Part shown: piece after piece, positions 16,721-25,679 of the stretch
How the letters are laid out: each line of letters opens with the position of its first letter
How positions within the stretch are numbered: the stretch's first letter is position 1
Source: Candidatus Tumulicola sp.
GTDB lineage: Bacteria > Vulcanimicrobiota > Vulcanimicrobiia > Vulcanimicrobiales > Vulcanimicrobiaceae
Length of the DNA: 64,000 nt
NCBI GenBank assembly: GCA_036490475.1
Contig: DASXDT010000006.1
Coordinates: 1,364,001 to 1,428,000 of the forward strand
Direction of reading: 5' to 3'
Translations under genes and position numbers: made by a program
Notes under the pieces: generated by a model
Told to the model about the DNA's origin: nothing
Seen by the model: only the letters and a program-made list of their open reading frames with translations
Database searches by the model: none

Positions 16721-17443
16721 CTACCGTGTAGCAGAAGCGGCGTCGTTGAGGGCCCACGACCGTGCAGCCTGATTACCGTGCCCGGCTGCATATCGCTGAA
16801 GGCCTTGTAGCAGCCGCACCTCCTCTTCGGTCAGATCCGGATGCCACACGTCTACGACGAGAACCGCCCGCGTGAAAGTACTGTCGTTCCACGCCTCGTG
16901 CAGAAAGCTGTCGTCGAAGACAAGGCATTTTCCAACCGTCCAAGAGCGCGACTCGTCCGCAACGCGTATCCCGCAATCCGGTGGGACATCGATCCCGAGA
17001 TGGCAGCGCAGTCGTACATTCGTCGGTCCGTGATGGCGTGCGACGCGCGTTCCGGGTGCCATCCGCGAGAAATAGACGAGGCCGGCCAGATCGCGAACGG
17101 TGCGGTGCTCTTCGATAAGTTGTGCGGTCACAGGGCAAGCCGAACAGTTCGCTTCGTGGCGGCGACCACGATCGTATAGAAAGAAAACGTCCCAGTTGCC
17201 CGTTCGAGAAATTGGCTCCGTTTCGCGGTGGAACGCGCGCGCGTCGATAGCGGATGCTTCGACCGCGATTTGCTTGGCCGCATTCTCGAGCGCTAGTACT
17301 AAAGGGAACTGTGTGGGATCGTGCCACGGCTTCGACGTCAAGCCGGGGTAATGCAACATCTGTGAGCCGTCGCCATCCTGTCGCAATTGAGCGATGTAGG
17401 ATGAAAAGCGCGCTGGAAGCGGCGAATCGAGCATCTCCATCAT
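16721..17443 (-). CDS. Aspartyl/asparaginyl beta-hydroxylase-like dioxygenase
   Basis: A 240-residue member of the Fe(II)/2-oxoglutarate beta-hydroxylase fold. The first iron His lies in VARHHGPTN, the 2-oxoglutarate-binding Arg follows in VRLRCHLGID, and the second His is in DDSFLHEAWN. RAVLVVDVWHPDLT is the conserved C-terminal strand. Substrate unknown; relatives act on peptide Asp/Asn residues. The start is the ATG at 17443, with GGAG 8 bases upstream; the open frame extends to a TTG at 17470. It is divergent from the cupin gene with only 26 bases between the starts. Confidence 0.8.
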   Translation of the reverse strand: MMEMLDSPLPARFSSYIAQLRQDGDGSQMLHYPGLTSKPWHDPTQFPLVLALENAAKQIAVEASAIDARAFHRETEPISRTGNWDVFFLYDRGRRHEANCSACPVTAQLIEEHRTVRDLAGLVYFSRMAPGTRVARHHGPTNVRLRCHLGIDVPPDCGIRVADESRSWTVGKCLVFDDSFLHEAWNDSTFTRAVLVVDVWHPDLTEEEVRLLQGLQRYAAGHGNQAARSWALNDAASATR

Positions 17444-17469
17444 GTTGCTCTCCGAAAGCGAAGGTTCCA

Positions 17470-17838
17470 ATGAAAAAAGTCACTCTTCGTGATAAATTTG
17501 ACAGCTTCGACGAGACGTGGCAGCCGAAGATCGTCGGCGAGCTCAACGATTTTCACGTCAAGCTCGTGAAGGTTGAGGGAGAATTCGTCTGGCACCATCA
17601 CGAGGTCGAAGACGAGTTGTTTATGGTGATCGAGGGCGAAATCGCGATGCACTATCGAGACGGCGACGACGAGCGAGTCGAACGCTTCGGTCCGGGCGAA
17701 TTCTTAATCGTGCCACACAGCGTCGAGCACAAACCGGTTGCCGCGTTGGCAACCGAACTATTGTTGCTCGAGCCGAAATCCACGGTCAACACGGGCGCTG
17801 CCACTGGGGACCGGACCGCTCACCCCGAGTGGATATAG
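17470..17838 (+). CDS. Small cupin-domain protein
   Basis: A 122-residue single-domain cupin. The metal site motif appears as FVWHHHEVEDELFMVIEG (His, His, Glu), and the second cupin motif as GPGEFLIVPHSVEHKP, with its His. Members of this family serve as small oxygenases, isomerases or sensors; the exact reaction is unknown. AAGG lies 5 bases before the ATG. Its stop codon overlaps the TATAGT (17834-17839) that may drive the next operon. Confidence 0.8.
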   Translation: MKKVTLRDKFDSFDETWQPKIVGELNDFHVKLVKVEGEFVWHHHEVEDELFMVIEGEIAMHYRDGDDERVERFGPGEFLIVPHSVEHKPVAALATELLLLEPKSTVNTGAATGDRTAHPEWI

Positions 17839-17892
17839 TCCCGACGTCACGCTAAAAGGAGCAAGCAAGCTTCGCCGGAATGACGACGCACG

Positions 17893-18774
17893 ATGATGTT
17901 GTCGGTCCGACGCTTCACGACGGTTGCAATTCTTGCGCTGGCGGCGACCGTTTGGTCAGCCGCGCCGGCTGCTGCGCTCATCACCCCGTCAAAGTCGTAC
18001 GCGGCGGCCTACGCGTTCGATATCTACACGCCTGATGTACCGGATCTTTCGTCGTTGCGGATCGACTTCTTCAACTACTTGGTTCCGCAGAAGTTGCTAC
18101 CCGCGGACAACCCGTTTTGCGTCATCCCCGTGGGTTGCCGCACCGCCGTATTTACCTACGACTACAGCGGGACCGTCGAAGCGTTAACACTGATGTACGG
18201 CGACGGCAATAAGGCGCTTCATACCGATGCGATGCAACGCGGAACGCTGCATGCGGGAGCGCTTCTCAGCGTTCCGATCTTCGACGACAACGCGAACGTC
18301 GTACCAGCTATACGGATCGGCCGCGCGTTCTGGCAGCGTGCTGGATACGTTGTGGGACCGGCGCTACCCGCCGTCAGCGTCGAGGCAACTCCAATCCCAG
18401 CGGGAACCGATCCGGACGCTCTCAACTATGCGGTTGTGTTCGTTGCTTCATCGTTTACGTCGACCACCGATGAAGACATGACGGCGTGGTATCTCATACC
18501 GTACTTTGGATTGCGTCTCCCGAAAGTTACGCTCGTCAACTACGGTTCGCAGCCGGTCAACGTCGTCGCTTCCGGTATCGTCGCAGCGACCACGAACCCA
18601 CAGCAGATCGCGACGCCGTTTTCTCCGGATAACCTTCAGGCGCTGGACTCGCTGAACGCCGAGGCGATGCCAGTTGGTGTGGGCAGCTCTACATTTCAGG
18701 CGTTGAGACCTGAGCCACCCCAGACTCTTACGCCTTCGGATAAGGCGAATGCCATGATCTGGACCGCGCAATGA
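17893..18774 (+). CDS. Exported protein of unknown function, first gene of a four-gene overlapping cassette
   Basis: A 293-residue protein with a clear signal peptide (VAILALAATVWSAAPAAALI). The mature part is rich in beta-forming residues and Pro/Asp, contains a likely disulfide pair (CVIPVGCRTAVF) and has no recognised motif. A run near residues 190-215 (FTSTTDEDMTAWYLIPYFGL) is hydrophobic and amphipathic. Its stop overlaps the next ATG (ATGA), suggesting that its product and the next are made together. TATAGT at 17834-17839 could be the -10 of the cassette. I do not recognise the family. Confidence 0.75.
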   Translation: MMLSVRRFTTVAILALAATVWSAAPAAALITPSKSYAAAYAFDIYTPDVPDLSSLRIDFFNYLVPQKLLPADNPFCVIPVGCRTAVFTYDYSGTVEALTLMYGDGNKALHTDAMQRGTLHAGALLSVPIFDDNANVVPAIRIGRAFWQRAGYVVGPALPAVSVEATPIPAGTDPDALNYAVVFVASSFTSTTDEDMTAWYLIPYFGLRLPKVTLVNYGSQPVNVVASGIVAATTNPQQIATPFSPDNLQALDSLNAEAMPVGVGSSTFQALRPEPPQTLTPSDKANAMIWTAQ

Positions 18775-20207
18775 AGCGGAGCGATTTCGTAGTAAGCTGC
18801 GCCTCCGCTGCAACTGTCGCTGCAACAGGGTTTACTGGCGGGTCCGCCCTGGGACAGTCGCAAGTCGGCATGTCTATTGCCGAGAAAATCGCCGGAAGTC
18901 TGATAAAGACGTACGGAGGTAAGGTGGCCGACTCGGTCGGCTTGGGTAGCGTATGGAAGTTCTTTAGCGGAGACAGCGGGTCGGATCATAGTGAAGAAAT
19001 TTTGGCAAAGCTCGATGATATTTCCGCGCAGTTACAAGGAATCTCTAAGCAGATCGCCAGACTGCAAGACGATACGAAAACCGCATTTAAGCGAGCAAGC
19101 TTCGATATCGTAGTACAGCCTCTTCAAGCGTTGATGGATGCGAACGATACGCTGAAGGACGACTATAGGCGGCTGTTTGTAGCGCTTGCTGGTGATAACG
19201 ACCGAGACGTCGACAAGGCGCTGGACCAAATTCAAAAGGACCTCGAGATGGTAAGTAAGGGCCCAGAAACGTGGCACAATCATCTGATCGGAACTGTCGG
19301 AACCAGCGTGATCGTAGCCGCCAGCGGCATCGCGAGCGACAACCCTGAGTTCTACACGCAGAAGTCCGCTCAGACGTTCCAGGATACGTGGGACCTCTTC
19401 GATGCGCAACAGGCGATGACGCTCTTTTATTACATCGAATATCTTAATGCGACGACGGAACGAGACAGCGATCGGCCAGAAGGCAATCAGCCAGCCGCTG
19501 TGCTCGACACGATTAGAACGTATTTGCACCATCGGCAACAGCAATTGATACTCTTGCGCGGTCAGAAGCGTAATGTGACGCAAGTCATGACGCTTTCGAT
19601 CAGCGGCAATCCGCGAATGTTGCACGGCTCGTTCTCGGGGCCGGCGCTTCCCCCGGATACGATTGTGGCGCTGAAACCGCCGTATACGATGTGGTCGCTC
19701 CAGCTGACCGGTCCCACGGCGCAGGGCAGCTCGACGTATGAAATTTTCTGCTCGAGCCGGCAAGACGTCATGCGGTTTCAGAACCCGGAGCGAGATTCGG
19801 TGCGAGCCGTATTTGAGAACACAAACCAACTCCAGATTGACGGCCTGTTGTTTGAAAGGCCCGTCGGCAAGCAATTCGAGGATCTGGTAACCGCGGCAAA
19901 AGGCACAAACGACGGATTCTACAAGACGCTGGGAGACTTAGGGTTTGTATTTCCGGCGGGCGCTGGAAGTATCTGGACGCTTCCGACAACCGACGAGTCC
20001 GATGAGTACCTCCGCATTACGCCGAACTCGAAGTTCGAGTGCCTGGCGAGCAGCACGACCGACGACATCCGTCGTTCGGGAATATTTTTCAGCGGTAACA
20101 ATCTTTACCATGAGAACGCTCCGCCGGAGACTCCATGTACCGATCCGAATGCCTGGGGTCTTTCGATTTACTACCATGCCACCCAAGGCCAATACTTTTA
20201 CACTTAA
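18771..20207 (+). CDS. Exported coiled-coil protein of unknown function (second cassette gene)
   Basis: A 478-residue protein with an export signal (KRSDFVVSCASAATVAATG; the KR before a small hydrophobic core could be Tat-like). Residues 35-130 are helical, with a heptad-rich stretch (ILAKLDDISAQLQGISKQIA), then a long helical segment with a hydrophobic patch (GTVGTSVIVAASGIA). The C-terminal 200 residues look beta-rich with aromatic residues. A helical N-half plus beta C-half is reminiscent of pore-forming or insecticidal-type toxins, but I see no defining motif. It overlaps both neighbours. Confidence 0.75.
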   Translation: MKRSDFVVSCASAATVAATGFTGGSALGQSQVGMSIAEKIAGSLIKTYGGKVADSVGLGSVWKFFSGDSGSDHSEEILAKLDDISAQLQGISKQIARLQDDTKTAFKRASFDIVVQPLQALMDANDTLKDDYRRLFVALAGDNDRDVDKALDQIQKDLEMVSKGPETWHNHLIGTVGTSVIVAASGIASDNPEFYTQKSAQTFQDTWDLFDAQQAMTLFYYIEYLNATTERDSDRPEGNQPAAVLDTIRTYLHHRQQQLILLRGQKRNVTQVMTLSISGNPRMLHGSFSGPALPPDTIVALKPPYTMWSLQLTGPTAQGSSTYEIFCSSRQDVMRFQNPERDSVRAVFENTNQLQIDGLLFERPVGKQFEDLVTAAKGTNDGFYKTLGDLGFVFPAGAGSIWTLPTTDESDEYLRITPNSKFECLASSTTDDIRRSGIFFSGNNLYHENAPPETPCTDPNAWGLSIYYHATQGQYFYT

Positions 20208-20710
20208 TGCCGATGATCGACTTCAATGCCCTAACGGCGATCGGCTCCATCGTCTCCGCCGGCGTTCTGTTGATCGGCGGCGCGGTCGCCGTGTACCAGC
20301 TGCGAGAAACGCGGCGCGCCGCTCAATTCGATGGAACGCAGCGCATACTCGATCGCTTCCTCGAGCGCGACTTCAATCGCGCGCTTCGCTTCGTGATCAA
20401 CGAGCTTCCGGAGCGGCTGCGCAACCCGGAATATGCGGGCGAGCTCGAACACGCGCGCGGGTGGGATCTCGATCCAGACCGCCATCCCGAGCTGATCGTC
20501 TTAACGCGGCTTGAGGAGGCGGGCATCTATCTTCGGCATCGATTGTTGTTGGGAGAAGCGCTGCTGGACTTCGACGCCATCCTCATTCTGCAGAGTTGGG
20601 AGCATCTCAAAGACGTCGTCGATCTCATGCGCAAGTCGCATAGAAATCCGAATGTTTGGAGTAACGCTGAATATCTATACGAGCGTGCGCGCGCGGTACG
20701 CTCAAAATGA
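20207..20710 (+). CDS. Single-span membrane protein, DUF4760-like (third cassette gene)
   Basis: A 167-residue protein. One membrane segment at residues 9-30 (LTAIGSIVSAGVLLIGGAVAVY) is followed by a charged cytoplasmic helical domain (QLRETRRAAQFDGTQRILDR), a layout like DUF4760 proteins; the assignment is tentative. The start is TAATG, sharing one base with the upstream stop, and its own stop overlaps the AraC ATG. Being coupled to two exported proteins, it may be a membrane sensor or immunity-like partner. That role is speculation. Confidence 0.7.
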   Translation: MPMIDFNALTAIGSIVSAGVLLIGGAVAVYQLRETRRAAQFDGTQRILDRFLERDFNRALRFVINELPERLRNPEYAGELEHARGWDLDPDRHPELIVLTRLEEAGIYLRHRLLLGEALLDFDAILILQSWEHLKDVVDLMRKSHRNPNVWSNAEYLYERARAVRSK

Positions 20711-21438
20711 CGGAACGTATAGTTGAGGCAGGTGCGGTGTATGAAAGCAATCATCGAGGCTGCAGCTCGATGACGCATCATCAACATTCGTCGCCATTCG
20801 TAACGATCGTGTTGAGCGGTACGTACGTCGAAGTGAACGACACGGTGCCCGAATTGTGCCGCGATGGGGCGGTCGTGGTTCACCAAGCCGGGGAGGAGCA
20901 TGCCGACCGGTTCGCGTGCCATACGCGTTGTCTCAACGTCGAACTGCCGAACGGTTTGGCCGCGCTGGCGCCGGACCAAACCTCAGCGCTCGGGTCGTCG
21001 ACGGTTCGGGAGGCCGCGCGGCGTATCGTTACGGCTTTTCACCGAGATCAGTCGTCGCTGCAGACGGCGGTGCAGCATCTTCGCGTCGCGATAGAGTCGT
21101 CCGGCGCGGAGCGAATGGAACCGCCGCCTTGGCTGCAACGCGTTTTCGACGAATTCCCCTGGACCGAGGCTGTCCCGCTGCGAGAAGCGGCTGCGCTTGC
21201 TGGGCTGCATGAGACGCACTTCAGTCGCGCATTCCGTCAGCACACAGGCATCACCGCCAACGAATATCGGGCGCGGGCGCGCGTTCGCTATGCGTCGCAA
21301 CTGCTGCTCGGGACTACGTCGGCAATCTCCCGGGTGGCTGCGAACGCCGGGCTATCGGATCAGAGCCACCTGACTCGTCTGTTTAGCGAAAGGCTAGGCG
21401 TCTCGCCGGCAGCCTACCGCCGGACCTTCGCGCGCTGA
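20707..21438 (+). CDS. AraC-family regulator (fourth cassette gene)
   Basis: A 243-residue protein with a cupin-like sensor (MTHHQHSSPFVTIVLSGTYVEV) and a C-terminal double helix-turn-helix (VPLREAAALAGLHETHFSRAF; ISRVAANAGLSDQSHLTRLF; GVSPAAYRR). It is similar in plan to the regulator at 7167-7970. The ATGA overlap with the membrane protein gene makes it part of the cassette, so it probably regulates the cassette's own promoter. Confidence 0.9.
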   Translation: MTERIVEAGAVYESNHRGCSSMTHHQHSSPFVTIVLSGTYVEVNDTVPELCRDGAVVVHQAGEEHADRFACHTRCLNVELPNGLAALAPDQTSALGSSTVREAARRIVTAFHRDQSSLQTAVQHLRVAIESSGAERMEPPPWLQRVFDEFPWTEAVPLREAAALAGLHETHFSRAFRQHTGITANEYRARARVRYASQLLLGTTSAISRVAANAGLSDQSHLTRLFSERLGVSPAAYRRTFAR

Positions 21439-21457
21439 GCCCTGGGCCGACCTGCGA

Positions 21458-24214
21458 TTAGGATTCGTTCTGTCTGGTGACGTGCGCGGCGAGTTGTGCG
21501 CGAGTCGTGAACGCAAGCTTGGCGTAGATCGACGTAACGTATTTCTCGATGGTTTTTTCGCGAACACCGAGCTGTTCTGCGATCCGGCGATTGGTAAGGC
21601 CGCGCGCAATCAAGTTCGCGACCTCGAGTTCGCGCGTGGAAAGTTGGCCCTTCGCAGTTCGAACGGCAGTCGACGGCGCGCTATGCAGCTCTAGGCGGCG
21701 GACGTCGCGCGCGCTCCCACATCGGCGAAAGATCTCAAGCGCCGCGTTCCCGTCTCCCGATCGTTCGAGCGACAGCGCCTCGTGGATCGGCCAGCCAAGC
21801 TCGCGATAACGTTCGGCCGCAGCCACACCGTCGCCGGAAAGCAGCGCCAGACACGCTTGCGCGATGCTTGCGCCGGGTCGAGCGGCCGCGACGGTGCAGT
21901 GTTCCAGTAGTTTCGATTGTTGTGACGGCGTCGCGTGCTGCGAAGCTAACGGCCAAAAGTGTACGACGGCAAATGGATGTTGTTCCGCCGCGAGGGATTC
22001 GTCCAGAAGAGCGCTTGCCTCAGCCTTTCGTCCCAACGAAAATAACAATAACGCACGCATACCTCTGAATGCCGATATTGCCGGTCCCATGCCGGCCTCT
22101 TCAAGCGCCGTCTCGAACTCTTTCTCGAGCAGCCGCTGCGCCAGAGCGTCTTGGCCGAGCGCAAGCGCCACCGCCGACGCTCCTATCGCTAACTCGATTC
22201 GGACGACAAATAGGCCGGACTGCTCGAGCGCCGCATCGATGCACGAACGCGCTGCGGCAAGCCGGCCGCGAGCGCCAAGAATGCACGCCTTCACGGCATT
22301 CGCGAACGCGAGCGCCCGAAATAAGCCGAACTCGTTGTCGATGGCGATCGCGGCATCCACAGCGCGCCCGCCCGCGTCGCTCTCGGCAAGGAGAATTGAG
22401 GTGCTCGCGATCGAGTGCAGCATCTGCGAGCGCATGAGCGGATACGTTTCCGGATTTCGCCGCTCGAGTGCATCGGCGGCGCGCCTCCAGCCGGGCACGT
22501 CGAGCGCGTGTTCGCTGGTGAAAAGTTGCGCAAGCCAATACACCTGATGGGTAAACGCATCGAGTTGCTGCGGATCGCGAATCTTCTCGAGCGCTCGCGT
22601 GGCCAAATCGAAATTGTCGCCGGCCGTCGCAATTCGGGCGAGGTTGGCGTTCACGCGATCGGCCGCCTCGCGCGGCAAATCGGCGCCGTAGGTTGCATCG
22701 TACGCGATAAGCCGTGCGAGCGCTTCCCGAATGTGGCCGCCGTTGGCTTCCTCTGCGGCGGCGCGCGTCAGCGCCGCCGAAGCGCCGCTATAATCGTGGC
22801 GATCGAGCAGCAGATCGTGTTGCGCTAAGAATGCCGGTACCGCGCGGCCAAAATCGCTTTGCTGCAGCCAAGCCTCACCGCTTTTCCCGAACAAACGAAT
22901 CCGCATATCATCGTCTGTGGCCACTTCGAGTGCGCGCTCGAAATACGTCGCGGCTTGCGCGGCGGCCCGAACGCCGAGTGCGGCATCACCCGCGCATTCG
23001 CTATACTCCAACGTACGTTCGCGAAGATCTGCGCGCCACGCATGATAGGCAAGCGCATCGACGTCCGGTTGCGATTCGAGTTCGAGTAGCTCTACGATGC
23101 TTGCGTGCATCGAGCGTACGGTTTCGGTTGGAAGTTCCCCGTAGACGATCTGCCGCACGAGTGCGTGCCGGAAGTGCAAGTGTTTCGGAGCGGAGTCTTC
23201 GAGCAGCACGCCGAGATCTTGTAGGCGCTGCAACGCCTGCATCACTCGGTCCGAAGCCTGACCCGTTGCCGCGGCGAGGGTGGTTGCTGCAAAGCGCTGA
23301 CCTAGCACTGCGGCGTAGTCAAGGACCTGACGGTCGGAAACGTTCAAGTGCGCCACGCGTTGCAGCGTCAGTCCTCGAATCGAAATCGGCATCGGAGCTG
23401 CGAGGCCGCCGCGCTCGATTTCAACGGCATGCTTGAGCATTTCTTCGATGAAGAACGGGTTGCCGTCGCAGCCGGCAACGACATCGCGGAGCCGATCCGG
23501 TGACAACGCAAACGCACCATCAAGCGCATCCTCGATAAGCGCCCGCACATCGTGATCGGCGAGCGGCTCGAGCCTGACGCTTCGAACGGTATGCTCGCGA
23601 AGCAATCGTGCCAGCGGTGCGAACAGCCGGTGCTCCGGGCGAATGTCGTCGTCCCGATAGGTGCCTACCAGTAGTAAACGCGTCGTTCCGATCCGCGGAG
23701 CGAGATGACAGAGTAGTTCGAGTGTCGCCGAATCGGCCCAATGTAGGTCTTCAAGCACGACGACGATCGCACGTTTCTCGGCAACCGCTTCGATGAATCG
23801 CGTGACACCGGTAAAGAGCTCTGCTTTTTCCACGCGAGCGCTCATGGGCACCGCGAAACCGGCTGCGGTTAACGCATCCGGAACGAGCGCTCCAAGCGCG
23901 CGGTGTACGATGGGCTGTGCCGCTCCAATAACGCTCGGCGAAGCGGCGACCAATGTTTCGAGCACCGAACGAAACGGCCCAAAGGGTCGCGGCGCATCCT
24001 CCAACGCCTCGCCTGCGGCGCGAAGCGGTGCGCGGCCACCGCGCAGTGTCGCGGTAAACTCCGCGAGCAGCCGGGTCTTCCCGATGCCCGCTTCGCCGCC
24101 GACGAGCACGAACGACCCGTGCCGGCTGGAAAGCGCGCGGCGGGCCTCGTGTAACAGTTGCAACTCCAGATCCCGCCCGACGATGCGTCGGCTGGAGATG
24201 CGCGGGGCGATCAT
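21458..24214 (-). CDS. Large ATPase LuxR-family regulator (MalT/LAL type)
   Basis: A 918-residue regulator. Residues 12-300 form an AAA/STAND ATPase: Walker A GGEAGIGKTRL near residue 39 and Walker B VVVLEDLHWAD near 150. A long helical TPR-like middle follows (residues 350-840). The C-terminal LuxR helix-turn-helix reads LSTRELEVANLIARGLTNRRI, then EKTIEKYVTSIYAKL. Such proteins act as signal-gated activators after ATP-driven oligomerisation. AGGA lies just upstream of the ATG. A fragment of a similar protein is directly upstream (24256-24612). Confidence 0.9.
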   Translation of the reverse strand: MIAPRISSRRIVGRDLELQLLHEARRALSSRHGSFVLVGGEAGIGKTRLLAEFTATLRGGRAPLRAAGEALEDAPRPFGPFRSVLETLVAASPSVIGAAQPIVHRALGALVPDALTAAGFAVPMSARVEKAELFTGVTRFIEAVAEKRAIVVVLEDLHWADSATLELLCHLAPRIGTTRLLLVGTYRDDDIRPEHRLFAPLARLLREHTVRSVRLEPLADHDVRALIEDALDGAFALSPDRLRDVVAGCDGNPFFIEEMLKHAVEIERGGLAAPMPISIRGLTLQRVAHLNVSDRQVLDYAAVLGQRFAATTLAAATGQASDRVMQALQRLQDLGVLLEDSAPKHLHFRHALVRQIVYGELPTETVRSMHASIVELLELESQPDVDALAYHAWRADLRERTLEYSECAGDAALGVRAAAQAATYFERALEVATDDDMRIRLFGKSGEAWLQQSDFGRAVPAFLAQHDLLLDRHDYSGASAALTRAAAEEANGGHIREALARLIAYDATYGADLPREAADRVNANLARIATAGDNFDLATRALEKIRDPQQLDAFTHQVYWLAQLFTSEHALDVPGWRRAADALERRNPETYPLMRSQMLHSIASTSILLAESDAGGRAVDAAIAIDNEFGLFRALAFANAVKACILGARGRLAAARSCIDAALEQSGLFVVRIELAIGASAVALALGQDALAQRLLEKEFETALEEAGMGPAISAFRGMRALLLFSLGRKAEASALLDESLAAEQHPFAVVHFWPLASQHATPSQQSKLLEHCTVAAARPGASIAQACLALLSGDGVAAAERYRELGWPIHEALSLERSGDGNAALEIFRRCGSARDVRRLELHSAPSTAVRTAKGQLSTRELEVANLIARGLTNRRIAEQLGVREKTIEKYVTSIYAKLAFTTRAQLAAHVTRQNES

Positions 24215-24255
24215 TGATCCTGCGCATTCGCGGGTGGCCGACGTTTACCGCTGGC

Positions 24256-24612
24256 TTATTCCAGCGCGAGATACGAGTTTGCGCGTTCTGCGTTTCCGGC
24301 CGAACTCCAATGATGCGCCAGTAGTTCGGGAGAGGTTTTCACTTCGGCTAGCCGTTCGAGCGTTGCCGCAATCTTGGCATGCAGTGCGCGGGCGAGCCTC
24401 GGGTCGAGCCCGTCGCGAATCGCGGACCGGTAGAGGCCGTGCGCAAAGCGGTAGCGCCCTTTATCCGGCGACTCGCAAACCAGCAGCCCACAACGACAGG
24501 CGCGTCCCAGTTCGCGCGACACGATCCTCGTACTGCATCTGCAGCACGCAGCGAGAATGTTCGCATCGAAGCGGTATCCGAGGAGCGCGGCGCACTCGAT
24601 GAGCCGCCGCAC
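24256..24612 (-). pseudogene. Fragment of a second ATPase/LuxR-type regulator
   Basis: 118 codons that match only the segment just after the ATPase domain of such regulators: AALLGYRFDANILAAC, a winged-helix-like stretch, YRFAHGLYRSAIRDGL and PELLAHHWSSAGNAERANSYL. No Walker motifs or LuxR domain remain. The frame continues in register directly from the stop codon of the upstream lipoprotein gene, so the 5' part was probably replaced by recombination there. It is unlikely to be functional. Confidence 0.65.
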
Positions 24613-25539
24613 TCACGGGCCAAATGCGATGCCGGCCGGCAAGGTTAAGCCTTTTGTGATTGTGGTAAGCGGCTTGCCCTTATACGGAGACGCGTATTCG
24701 AAAATCTCGCTCATGCCATACAATCCGACGAACAGATTCTGCTTCGGATCGAATGCGATGCCGTAGGGCTCCGTACCCGAGCCCGTAACGATCGTCTGCA
24801 CGGGTGCTCCGGTGTACGGCGCCGCGAAGACTTGCATCTCGTCAGTATAGAAGCTATCCACGTAGAGTTTATTGTTGGAAAAGGCCAGACCGGTCGGGCC
24901 GTTGAGGTAACCGCTGCCGATCGTAGCGATCGGTGCATTCGTGTAGGGCGGTGCGTATTCGGTCACGGTATTCGTAGATTGATTCGTAACGAAGAGGTCG
25001 CATTTGGTATCGAATGCCAGACCATCCGGACTGCCGATCCCCTTTGTGATGGCGATCTTGGGCTTTCCAGTATAAGGTGGTGCGAGTTCTACGACTTGGT
25101 TGCCGCGGAGATCGGCGACAAAAAGATTGTTGTGTGCGTCGAGCGCGATACCGTACGCTGCCTGGAACGCCGCTTTGGTTTCGGCGATCGGTTTGCCGGT
25201 GTAGGGGGCCTTAAACTCCAACACGCTGTTCGTGCCGGTTTGCGTCACGAAAAGATTTTTCTTGCTATCGAACGCGACGGCGACTGCGTATTGCACGGAA
25301 GCGAGCATCTTCGGCGCACTCTTATACGGGGGTGAAAACTCGAGCACATGACTCGACAGATCGTTGGCGGCAAACAAGTTGGTTGCAGTCTTCGGCGTGG
25401 GCTTGCAAACGGCGCCGGCATCGGGCGTCACGCCTGAAACCGGGCCATTGGCGCTGTTCGGCATTCGGGGTACCGTGCCGGGTGCCGAACAGCCGGCCAG
25501 ATATGCCGCTATGACGAGCGTGAACAGCTTCCGAATCAT
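24613..25539 (-). CDS. Beta-propeller lipoprotein (NHL/SMP-30-like), copy A
   Basis: A 308-residue protein. The signal peptide ends in a lipobox LAGC, so it should be a lipid-anchored exported protein. The mature part has about six repeats of roughly 45 residues of the form 'LFVAD...NQVVELAPPYTGKP', each with a GLAFD-like turn, typical of NHL/SMP-30-type propellers. The recurrent PPYTGKP strand connector is a family hallmark here. The start is the ATG at 25539, with GGAGGG upstream. The role (binding or hydrolysis) is unknown. It is one of seven related genes in the window. Confidence 0.8.
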   Translation of the reverse strand: MIRKLFTLVIAAYLAGCSAPGTVPRMPNSANGPVSGVTPDAGAVCKPTPKTATNLFAANDLSSHVLEFSPPYKSAPKMLASVQYAVAVAFDSKKNLFVTQTGTNSVLEFKAPYTGKPIAETKAAFQAAYGIALDAHNNLFVADLRGNQVVELAPPYTGKPKIAITKGIGSPDGLAFDTKCDLFVTNQSTNTVTEYAPPYTNAPIATIGSGYLNGPTGLAFSNNKLYVDSFYTDEMQVFAAPYTGAPVQTIVTGSGTEPYGIAFDPKQNLFVGLYGMSEIFEYASPYKGKPLTTITKGLTLPAGIAFGP

Positions 25540-25667
25540 CGAGTCCCTCCTCAGGTTGCGAGCACCACGAGCACTCGTCACTAAGGACCATACAAGAACG
25601 CGGCGCTTTCTAGTATTGGGGGAACCCCCACGCTAAGAATCTTCAAGACGCCGGGGGCGCGGTGGCA

Positions 25668-25673
25668 TATACT
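25668..25673 (+). promoter_or_regulatory. -10 element TATACT, leaderless start of protease
   Basis: TATACT is followed by 6 bases and then the ATG at 25680. No clear -35 is seen. Upstream, at 25617-25630, a TGGGGG-AA-CCCCCA palindrome lies between the divergent lipoprotein and protease genes. Confidence 0.45.
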
Positions 25674-25679
25674 TGTGGG

